7,755 bases of DNA, taken from DASRVA01 sp050732935 (GTDB taxonomy: Bacteria > Gemmatimonadota > Gemmatimonadetes > JACCXV01 > JAHWKZ01). Under the pieces are notes generated by a model. That model saw only the letters and a program-made list of their open reading frames with translations, was not told the origin of the DNA and made no database searches. This document shows, one piece after another, positions 1-6,298 of the stretch. Numbering within the stretch: the stretch's first letter is position 1; each line of letters opens with the position of its first letter. The stretch lies in contig JBOHRW010000226.1 in the NCBI GenBank assembly GCA_050732935.1, positions 1 to 7,755 of the forward strand, written 5' to 3'. A program made the position numbers and the translations under genes.

Positions 1-1165
1 GGGCCAGGTGTTTCCGCGCATTGTCTTCCGTGAGCATGCCACCTCGTCGCACCATCTGTTCCGCTTGTCGACCCATCGTTCCGATCCGAGCGTCCTCGTC
101 CAGCAGCCGCTCGATGCATCGTGCCAGCGCAACCGCATCTCTCGCCGGGAAGAGCATTCCCGTTCGACCTTCCTCGATCATCTCCCGACTGCCAGGGATG
201 TCCGATGCCAGGACGAGCCTTCCTTGCGCCATCGCCTCGAGCACCACATTCGGCCGTCCCTCGGAGAGCGATGGAAGGACCAACGCATGACTCGCCCGCA
301 AGTAATGAGGAATTGCCGAAGGTGGTTGCTCCCCTGCAAACAGGACGCGGGTCAACGACTGCTCGACGGCGTAACGTTTTAGATCTTCCGCGAGAGGACC
401 CGCTCCTACGATCAGCGTCGTAACAGGCATGCCCCTTCGTTCCAGGGCGGTATGTGCCTCGAGCAGCGTACGAACGGACTTCCTGGGGATGAGGCTCCCT
501 ATATAGACCAGCCGCACACCCTCCGCAGAACGGTACCTCACGAAGACCGGATCTTTGGGCTCGGGGTCCGCTTTCATGCCGGGATCGATCCCATACGGAA
601 TCATCACGATCGCGGAATCGGATACCCCAAGGCGTTGGAATGACCCCACGAGAGTCTCGCTGACGGCGACGCACGCGTCCGCGGAGCGGGCAACGGCACC
701 CGCGATCTTTCGGAGCATCCGCGAGCTCATGGCAAGATTGAGATCGCCACCATGGCTCGTGACCACGAGCGGACGTCCTGTGCGACGGGCGGCCCAGACC
801 CCGGCCAGTCCCGCTGGATACAGCCAGTGCGCGTGAATGACGTCGTGGTCTTCGCCGAGACGGGAGCCCACTCGGGCGAGGGCCGCCACGAGGGAGACGA
901 GCTGGGGAAAGAGCCACGGGCGCTCACGGAGGTTAGGTGCGATTCCCGAGAGTCCACGCGTCAGGTGCTGCCCTGAGCCTACCCAATACGCAGCTCGGTG
1001 GACCAATACACCTTCCTGGACCTCGGTGTCCGGCAATCCCGGAGCCCCCGGGGCGAGCACGCGGACTTGGGCCCCCTGGTCCCGCTGGCCCTGTACGATT
1101 CTCTTAACGAAAATGCCGCGTGGATCGGCATCGCTTGATGGGTAGGAAGATGTGATGTGGAGCAC
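1..1165 (-). CDS. GT4-family glycosyltransferase, C-terminus cut by window edge
   Basis: Probably transfers a sugar from a nucleotide-activated donor to a glycan or lipid acceptor at the cytoplasmic face of the membrane; donor and acceptor cannot be told. The frame is open for 388 codons from a GTG at 1165. It shows the two-Rossmann GT-B layout. The N-terminal half starts LHITSSYP with G17-I-F-V-K-R, then HAHW at 111-114 and HGGD at 138-141. The linker contains IPYGID (189-194). The C-terminal half has the donor-site G223-SLIPRKS and the family EX7E motif (E302 to E310, EGRPNVVLE), followed by DIPGSREMI and GRTGMLF. Family members are usually about 370-420 residues, so only the last few tens are missing. 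The start is uncertain: the GTG has no clear ribosome site, while a CTG at 1183-1181, overlapping the upstream stop as CTGA, has GGAGAG six bases before it. It lies just downstream of the GT2 gene and is probably cotranscribed with it. Family call firm, specificity unknown. Confidence 0.9.
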   Translation of the reverse strand, partial: MLHITSSYPSSDADPRGIFVKRIVQGQRDQGAQVRVLAPGAPGLPDTEVQEGVLVHRAAYWVGSGQHLTRGLSGIAPNLRERPWLFPQLVSLVAALARVGSRLGEDHDVIHAHWLYPAGLAGVWAARRTGRPLVVTSHGGDLNLAMSSRMLRKIAGAVARSADACVAVSETLVGSFQRLGVSDSAIVMIPYGIDPGMKADPEPKDPVFVRYRSAEGVRLVYIGSLIPRKSVRTLLEAHTALERRGMPVTTLIVGAGPLAEDLKRYAVEQSLTRVLFAGEQPPSAIPHYLRASHALVLPSLSEGRPNVVLEAMAQGRLVLASDIPGSREMIEEGRTGMLFPARDAVALARCIERLLDEDARIGTMGRQAEQMVRRGGMLTEDNARKHLA

Positions 1166-1179
1166 GCGAAGCCGCGGAC

Positions 1180-2163
1180 TCAGAGGATTCTCTCCAGCCG
1201 ATTCTCTCGGCTCTCTTCCCCGAGCCGATCCTCTATTCGATGAAGCCTCCAGTCCAGGGCTTCGAGGAGCTTCCGATTCACGGAAATGAGATCGGCCAGC
1301 AAACCGACCACGATGAGCATCGAGCCAGCTCCCATCAGAAGCGCCGCCAGAATCAAGGACTGGATATGGCCCAGCCCACCCGTCGCCATATAGTCGATCA
1401 GGAACCTCAAGCCGATCAGGAATCCTAGCCCGAACGAGATCGCTCCCGGCACTGCGAAGAAGATGAAAGGATTGTAGGTGACGAAGATCCGGAAGATGAT
1501 CAGAAACTGGCGGACGATGTAATCGGGCAGGCTGGCGAAGAGCCGCGACGGTCGCAGCTCCTCGTTCGTCCCGATCGGAACCGAAACGATCGCCATGCCC
1601 TTGCGACCCGCCTGTATGATCGTTTCAAGAGTGTAGCTGTACTCGTTGAAGACGTGCAGCTGCATGGCTGCCTGCCGTGACATGGCCCGGAACCCGCTGG
1701 GGGCATCCCGAACCGCGGTCCCGCTCACCCTGCGGACGACCCAGCTTCCGATTCTCTGCAGCAGCTTTTTCAGCGGGGAGAAGTGAGCCGTGCCGGCGAT
1801 GGGCCTTTCGCCGATGACGATCTCGGCTTCGCCCGCCAGGATGGGAGCCACCAGTCTCGGAATGTCCGAGGCCATGTACTGATTGTCGGCGTCTGTATTG
1901 ACGATGATGTCCGCCCCTGCCGCCAGGGACGCGTCCAGCCCTGCCACAAAAGCCTTGGACAATCCTTGATTCCGCGGCAGGCGTACCACATGATCCGCGC
2001 CGTGCTCACGGGCGACCGAAGCCGTGCCATCCTCGCTCCCGTCGTCGATCACGAGCCACTCGATCTCGTCGACCTCGGGCAGGGAGCGGGGCAGAGTGGC
2101 CAGGGTAACCGGGAGGGTCTCGGCCTCGTTATAGCAGGGAATCTGGATGATCAGCTTCGTCAT
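1180..2163 (-). CDS. GT2-family glycosyltransferase (dolichyl/polyprenyl-phosphate sugar synthase-like) with C-terminal membrane helices
   Basis: Likely moves a sugar from a nucleotide sugar to a polyprenyl phosphate or related lipid carrier at the inner membrane, feeding envelope glycan synthesis. The 327-residue product opens with IIQIPCYNEAETLP (residues 5-18), the GT-A nucleotide-binding start. It has D40-D41-GSEDGT, a DAD metal-binding triplet at 91-93 (NTDADNQY) and the D153-APSGFRAMSR segment typical of the DPM1/ArnC/GtrB-like group. Two hydrophobic helices follow, about 232-255 and 268-294, then a charged tail (about 298-327) rich in R and E that may be cytoplasmic. DPM1-like enzymes vary in having such helices. 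Start ATG at 2163 has only a poor Shine-Dalgarno match, but the PCYNE motif lies at the expected distance from the N-terminus. It precedes the GT4 gene with a 14-base gap, suggesting a shared transcript. The sugar and lipid partner cannot be read from sequence. Confidence 0.92.
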   Translation of the reverse strand: MTKLIIQIPCYNEAETLPVTLATLPRSLPEVDEIEWLVIDDGSEDGTASVAREHGADHVVRLPRNQGLSKAFVAGLDASLAAGADIIVNTDADNQYMASDIPRLVAPILAGEAEIVIGERPIAGTAHFSPLKKLLQRIGSWVVRRVSGTAVRDAPSGFRAMSRQAAMQLHVFNEYSYTLETIIQAGRKGMAIVSVPIGTNEELRPSRLFASLPDYIVRQFLIIFRIFVTYNPFIFFAVPGAISFGLGFLIGLRFLIDYMATGGLGHIQSLILAALLMGAGSMLIVVGLLADLISVNRKLLEALDWRLHRIEDRLGEESRENRLERIL

Positions 2164-2181
2164 GGGCGCCGGATAGAGAGT

Positions 2182-2210
2182 AGTATGGGCAAGGACTTCT
2201 GCGGATGCAA
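2182..2210 (-). promoter_or_regulatory. Possible sigma70-type promoter before the GT2 gene
   Basis: Read on the minus strand, TTGCAT (2210-2205) and CATACT (2187-2182) are separated by exactly 17 bases. They match the -35 and -10 consensus at 3 of 6 and 4 of 6 positions. The site sits in the 67-base gap between the transport operon and the glycosyltransferase genes, where a new transcription start would make sense. The predicted leader would be short, about a dozen bases. No convincing terminator hairpin is visible in the same gap, so read-through from upstream is also possible. Weak evidence. Confidence 0.25.
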
Positions 2211-2230
2211 TTCCCCTGCCAGCCCGTAGA

Positions 2231-2473
2231 TCACTGCTCCCCCACCGCCCTCCACGAAAGCCACGTAAAGCCGACCAAGTCCACCAGATAGACGCCGCCC
2301 GCGATCTGGGTCAACGGACCGCCATCCCCAACGTACATGAGCGCACACGACACGACGGCCACGATCCCGGCCACGACCAGGAGCGGCTTGTTGACGGCGG
2401 TGGCGAGATCCCGCTTCCCCCATTCCTCGCGCGGCAACAGGATGCCGGCGCTCTCGAGATCCTCCAGTGACAT
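2231..2473 (-). CDS. Small two-helix membrane protein of unknown function, last gene of the trk-permease operon
   Basis: I do not recognise a family. The 80-residue product has a polar N-terminal part with acidic residues (MSLEDLESAG, then LLPREEWGKRD), a first hydrophobic helix at about 30-47, a short GDGG-containing turn at 49-52, and a second helix at about 56-74 ending WLSWRAVGEQ. It looks like a helical hairpin with both ends on the same side, probably the cytoplasm. It is very likely real. The ATG at 2473 is preceded by a perfect AGGAGG with a five-base spacer, and it starts 16 bases after the stop of the permease-USP gene, so the two are probably translated from one message. It could be an accessory subunit or regulator of the permease or of TrkH, but this rests on position only. 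Other-frame readings across it lack such a start signal. Confidence 0.75.
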   Translation of the reverse strand: MSLEDLESAGILLPREEWGKRDLATAVNKPLLVVAGIVAVVSCALMYVGDGGPLTQIAGGVYLVDLVGFTWLSWRAVGEQ

Positions 2474-2478
2474 GCTCT

Positions 2479-2484
2479 CCTCCT
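2479..2484 (-). promoter_or_regulatory. Ribosome binding site of the 80-residue membrane protein
   Basis: AGGAGG on the minus strand, five bases before the ATG at 2473-2471 and inside the 16-base gap after the permease stop. It is a full match to the anti-Shine-Dalgarno sequence and is the main reason to accept this small gene. Confidence 0.8.
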
Positions 2485-2489
2485 CTCTC

Positions 2490-4826
2490 CTACGCCTCTT
2501 CCGCCCCCTGACGAAAGAACTCGAAGAAGGTCTGGAACTCGAACTTGACCGTGGGGGTCCGCCGGTTGATGACGATGACGGGGCACTGCGCCCGGTGGGC
2601 GATATAGAAGGAGGTGCGGCCGAAGATCCGACGCCGGAACCAGCTCTCCTCGCTGGAGCCCACGATCAGGAGATCCTGACCCCTCGTCGCCTCACCGATC
2701 GCCCTCGCCATCTGGGACGACTCGACGACCTCGAGCCCGATCCGCCCGCCGTCGATCAGGCTCACGGCATCCTTCGGATCGAAGAAAGCCGGGCGGGCGA
2801 GCCCCTCGCGGAGCTCCTCCAGCCGCTTGTCGCGCGCGTCGGGATTCAGGTCAGGCGGGATGACGTGAAGCGCGGTGATCCGGCCGCCGGGGCCGTCCTT
2901 CACGAGTAGGCGCGCCAGGCCGACCAGATCGCTCGCGTTCTCCGGGTCGGCGACCGGAACCAGGATCCGCCCCGCCGGCACCGAGACCGTGTCCAGGATG
3001 GCGACGACGGTTCCCGACACCTCGCGCATGACGGGATCGATGTTGCGGCCGAAGTGGCGCCGGGGGTCGGGTCGTCGGTGCCAGCCCATGACCACGAACT
3101 CGACATCGGCTTCCTCGGCGGTGTCCACGATGCCGCTCGACGGATGATGCCCGAGCCGCACGATGCGCCGGGCCTTCACGCCCGTCTTCTTGGCGAGTTC
3201 CTCGGCCCCTTCCAGCAGCTGGCGGGTGCGTTCGACCACAGCGCGGCCAGCGCGGAGCGGCGTCTGGGGGGCGACGGTGGCGACATGGAGGAGCAGGAGC
3301 TCGCCCTCGATGGCGCGTGAGATCCGCCCGGCCACATCGACGATTCGACCGATGTCCTCCTCGGCCGCCGGCAGCGCGGCCAGGACCCGCGGCCCCTCCT
3401 CGCTGTACTCCCAGCGCTCCTCGAGAACGACGGGTGTGACCTTCTTCTCGCGCTCGCGCCCCGCTGCGTACCCTAAATAGATGACGAAGCCCACCGCGAG
3501 CCAGCCGACCACGAAGAACCACGCCAGCGGCGAGAACTGGAACATGAAAGCCGCCAGCACGGCGATCAATCCCATGTTGATCACCGGCAGGACTGGATGA
3601 AAAGGCATCAGGTAACCGTAGTTCAGCTTGTCGCCGTACTTCTTCCGGATCGTGATCACGGCGATGTTCACCTGAAGGAAGAGGAGCAGGAACATGACGT
3701 CCGCAGCCGCAGCCACGTCCTCGATCGGGATCACCACGGCCATGAAGATGATGAGGGCGCCGCTGCACAGAAGCGCCAGGAACGGGGTCCGGGTCGCCTC
3801 GTGGATCCGGCCAAAGAGATCGGGGAGGTTGCGGTCCCGGCCCATCGCGAACGACACCCGCGTGGACGAGAAGGTGGTCGCGTTGAGCGCGCTCATGGTG
3901 GACAGGATCCCGCCGATCAAGAGCAACGTCATCCCGAGCGGCATGAACTGCCGGGCCGCCTCGGCCAGCCCCAGTTCGGCGTGCAGGCCCAGCCACTGCC
4001 AGGTGGGTTCGCCTGTCGCGGGGGTGACCGCGGTCAGCGCCGTGAACGCGACCAGCATGTAGATCGGGATTACGATGGCCAGCGACAGGAACACCGCCTT
4101 GGGGATGTTCTCGCGCGGATTCTTCACCTCCTCGCCGGCCTGGGCGATGATCTCGTAGCCCTCGAAGGCGATGAAGGTGAGGCCCATGGCGATCAGGATC
4201 CCGCCCATGCCATGCGGGGCGAACGGCGTCAGCTTGTCCATGAATTCCGGGTTCCGGAGCACGGCCACGAGCCCGCTCACCACGAAGATCGCCAGGATTC
4301 CGATCTTCCCGATCGTGACGAGGTTGCCCACCTTCCCCGTCTCCGAGACGCCCTTGAAGTTGATGCCGACGAAGAGGAGGGCGACACCGACCGCGAGACC
4401 CTTCTGGAGGGGATCGCCGGTCAGGCCGAGGAGAGACACCCCGAACTCGTCCAGCATGAGCTCCAGGTAGGCACCGAAGCCGAGGGCGTAGAGGCTGCCG
4501 GCTACGGCGTGGGCGAACCAGCTCATCCAGCCCGCCATGAAAGCGTTCCAGGCCGGCATGCCTTCCTTGACCCACAGGTAGCCGCCGCCCGCCTCGGGGA
4601 TCGCCGAGCCGAGCTCGGCGTAGACCATGCCGGTCAGGAGGGTGACCACGCCGTTTAGCGCGAAGGCGAGGATGAGCGCCGGGCCGGCCTCGCCGGCAGC
4701 GATTCCGGTCAAGACGAAGATCCCGGCGCCGATCATGGCGCCGACTCCGACCATCGTGATGTCGAGGAGGCCCAGCTCGCGAACGAGACCGACGCCCGAC
4801 CGCGAACCGACCTCGGCTCCGCTCAC
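2490..4826 (-). CDS. APC-superfamily permease fused to two universal-stress-protein-like domains
   Basis: Likely an inner-membrane secondary transporter for amino acids or a related solute, with a cytoplasmic regulatory half. From the GTG at 4826 the product has 778 residues. Residues 1-455 form a LeuT-fold permease with about 12 helices. The unwound first helix is GVGAMIGAGIFVLTG (27-41), SAIPEAGGGYLW (74-85) is typical of the family, and helix 6 with its loop contains AFEGYE and EEVKNPRENIPKA (232-244). K174 in helix 5 may match the lysine that replaces sodium in the proton-coupled archaeal ApcT (inference). Two USP-like domains follow, about 479-617 and 618-757, each with the strand-helix start and a glycine segment (GWHRRPD...FGRN; GSSEESW...FGRT). 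An aromatic-rich tail ends the protein. I chose the GTG over an ATG 81 bases upstream (4907) because GTGA overlaps the trkH stop and the family's N-terminus begins near there. Coupling to trkH suggests a link to K+ balance. Substrate unknown. Confidence 0.9.
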   Translation of the reverse strand: MSGAEVGSRSGVGLVRELGLLDITMVGVGAMIGAGIFVLTGIAAGEAGPALILAFALNGVVTLLTGMVYAELGSAIPEAGGGYLWVKEGMPAWNAFMAGWMSWFAHAVAGSLYALGFGAYLELMLDEFGVSLLGLTGDPLQKGLAVGVALLFVGINFKGVSETGKVGNLVTIGKIGILAIFVVSGLVAVLRNPEFMDKLTPFAPHGMGGILIAMGLTFIAFEGYEIIAQAGEEVKNPRENIPKAVFLSLAIVIPIYMLVAFTALTAVTPATGEPTWQWLGLHAELGLAEAARQFMPLGMTLLLIGGILSTMSALNATTFSSTRVSFAMGRDRNLPDLFGRIHEATRTPFLALLCSGALIIFMAVVIPIEDVAAAADVMFLLLFLQVNIAVITIRKKYGDKLNYGYLMPFHPVLPVINMGLIAVLAAFMFQFSPLAWFFVVGWLAVGFVIYLGYAAGREREKKVTPVVLEERWEYSEEGPRVLAALPAAEEDIGRIVDVAGRISRAIEGELLLLHVATVAPQTPLRAGRAVVERTRQLLEGAEELAKKTGVKARRIVRLGHHPSSGIVDTAEEADVEFVVMGWHRRPDPRRHFGRNIDPVMREVSGTVVAILDTVSVPAGRILVPVADPENASDLVGLARLLVKDGPGGRITALHVIPPDLNPDARDKRLEELREGLARPAFFDPKDAVSLIDGGRIGLEVVESSQMARAIGEATRGQDLLIVGSSEESWFRRRIFGRTSFYIAHRAQCPVIVINRRTPTVKFEFQTFFEFFRQGAEEA

Positions 4827-6268
4827 CGCCAGTACCCCCGGGTGAACAGGATGATGACCGTGAAGATCTCGAGCCTTCCGAGCAGCATGAGCGCCGACAT
4901 CACCCACAGCTCGGCGCCGCTCATGCCCGCGTGGGTCGTCGAGGGCCCCACCAGCCCCAGGCCGGGACCGACATTCCCGAGCGTGGCGACCGCGGCGCCG
5001 ACGGCAGTCCTGGCATCCAGCCCCAGCAGCGCCAGGGCGAGGACACCCATCGCCAGCGCGCCGAGATAGAGGAGCAGGAAGCCGCTCACGCTGGCCAGCA
5101 CGTCCTCGGACACCGTCCGGCCGTTCAGCTTGTAGACGAATACGCCCGCGGGGTGGAGGAGCTTGCGGAGCGAGATCCGGGCCTCCTTAGCGACGAGCAT
5201 GTGGCGGAGGACCTTCACCGAGCCCGCCGTCGAGCCCGTGCAGCCGCCGATCAGCATGAGGAGGACGAGCAGGACGTGGGCGGCCGGCGACCAGAGCTCG
5301 TAGTCGATGGTCGCGTAGCCGGTCGTGGTCATGAGTGAGGCGGACTGGAAGAACGCGGCCCGGAAGCTCGCCTCGAGGCCTCCCTCGACATGGCCCGGCA
5401 GGTGGACGATGATGGTCAGGAGCCCGGTCGACACCGCCAGGATGGCGAGGTAGACCCGGAGCTCCGGGTTCCGCAGAACGGCGCGCCAGTTCCCCGTCAG
5501 CCAGTTGTAGTGGAGGGTGAAGTTGATCCCCGCCAGGACGATGAAGAAGGCGATGACGTACTGGAGATACGGCGCCTCGAACGCGCCGATCGAGCCGTCC
5601 TCGGTCGAGAACCCGCCGGTGGCCATGGTGGTAAAGGCGTGATTGACGGCCTCGAAGCCGGTCATGCCGCCAAAGAGGAGGAGCACGACCTCGGCGGCCG
5701 TTAGGATGGCGTAGACGACCCAGAGGAGCGCCGCTGTCTGGCGAACGCGCGGGCGGATCCTGTCGGGGGCGAGCCCCGGGATCTCCGCTTGCAGGAGCTG
5801 CATGCCACCGACCCCCAGGAGCGGCAGGATCGCGACCGAGAGCACGATGATCCCCATCCCGCCCATCCACTGGGTCTGGCTCCGCCAGAGGACGATCCCC
5901 CGAGGCAGGACATCGATGCTCGACACCACCGTGGCGCCGGTCGTGGTGAATCCCGACAAGGTCTCGAAGAAGGCGCCTGTCGGCGAAGGGATGGAGCCGG
6001 TGAGCAGGAATGGCATGCTACCGAAGGCAGCCACCGCGACCCAGCCCAGCGTCACGATCGCAAAGCCGTCACGTATCGAGATGTCCGCGATCGGCCTGGT
6101 GAGCCGGTAGGCCAGGGTCCCGCAGGCCATGGTGAAGGCCGCCGACAGGATGAGCTGGAGCGCCGCGGCCTCCCGGTAGATCAGCGCCACGACGGCCGGG
6201 ACCAGCATGGAGGCGCCCGCGAACGCGGTCAGGAGTCCCACCACGTGGATGACGACGCGGCCCCGCAT
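4823..6268 (-). CDS. trkH: Trk-type potassium uptake protein TrkH, membrane subunit
   Basis: Forms the K+-conducting pore in the inner membrane and works with TrkA, which gates it in response to nucleotides. The 481 residues match the usual TrkH length (about 480). An extra N-terminal helix pair (about 8-30 and 37-58), which separates TrkH from the shorter KtrB, is followed by four helix-pore-helix repeats. Their selectivity-filter turns are visible: TTTG (G111), MATGG (G218), TTTGY (G317) and GNVG (G434). The intramembrane loop of the third repeat appears as GGCTGSTAGSVK (341-352), and R465 in the last helix (GRLEIFTV) probably corresponds to the arginine that controls conduction in known TrkH structures. 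Nothing essential seems missing. ATG at 6268 lies 30 bases after the trkA stop with a modest AGGG upstream. Its TGA is shared with the GTG start of the next gene, so the two are probably translationally coupled. Confidence 0.96.
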   Translation of the reverse strand: MRGRVVIHVVGLLTAFAGASMLVPAVVALIYREAAALQLILSAAFTMACGTLAYRLTRPIADISIRDGFAIVTLGWVAVAAFGSMPFLLTGSIPSPTGAFFETLSGFTTTGATVVSSIDVLPRGIVLWRSQTQWMGGMGIIVLSVAILPLLGVGGMQLLQAEIPGLAPDRIRPRVRQTAALLWVVYAILTAAEVVLLLFGGMTGFEAVNHAFTTMATGGFSTEDGSIGAFEAPYLQYVIAFFIVLAGINFTLHYNWLTGNWRAVLRNPELRVYLAILAVSTGLLTIIVHLPGHVEGGLEASFRAAFFQSASLMTTTGYATIDYELWSPAAHVLLVLLMLIGGCTGSTAGSVKVLRHMLVAKEARISLRKLLHPAGVFVYKLNGRTVSEDVLASVSGFLLLYLGALAMGVLALALLGLDARTAVGAAVATLGNVGPGLGLVGPSTTHAGMSGAELWVMSALMLLGRLEIFTVIILFTRGYWR

Positions 6269-6298
6269 CAGCGCCCTGTCAACGCGGCCGGAATCGAG

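Noticed and set aside
8..1145. Several short plus-strand open frames at the left end
   Set aside because: They lie opposite the GT4 gene, whose minus-strand frame is open throughout and carries the full set of family motifs.
2164..2230. Intrinsic terminator between the two gene blocks
   Set aside because: I looked for a GC-rich stem followed by a T-run on the minus strand and found none in the 67 bases.
2851..4575. Minus-strand open frame of 574 codons inside the permease gene in another phase
   Set aside because: The product is almost entirely R, G, P, D and H, as expected of a frame-shifted reading of GC-rich codons; it contains no helix pattern or motif.
3597..4658. Plus-strand open frame of 353 codons opposite the permease
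   Set aside because: Its translation is dominated by H, R, E, D and Q in a pattern that mirrors the antisense of a GC-rich membrane protein gene. It has no recognisable domain, and the minus-strand permease in the same place is certain.
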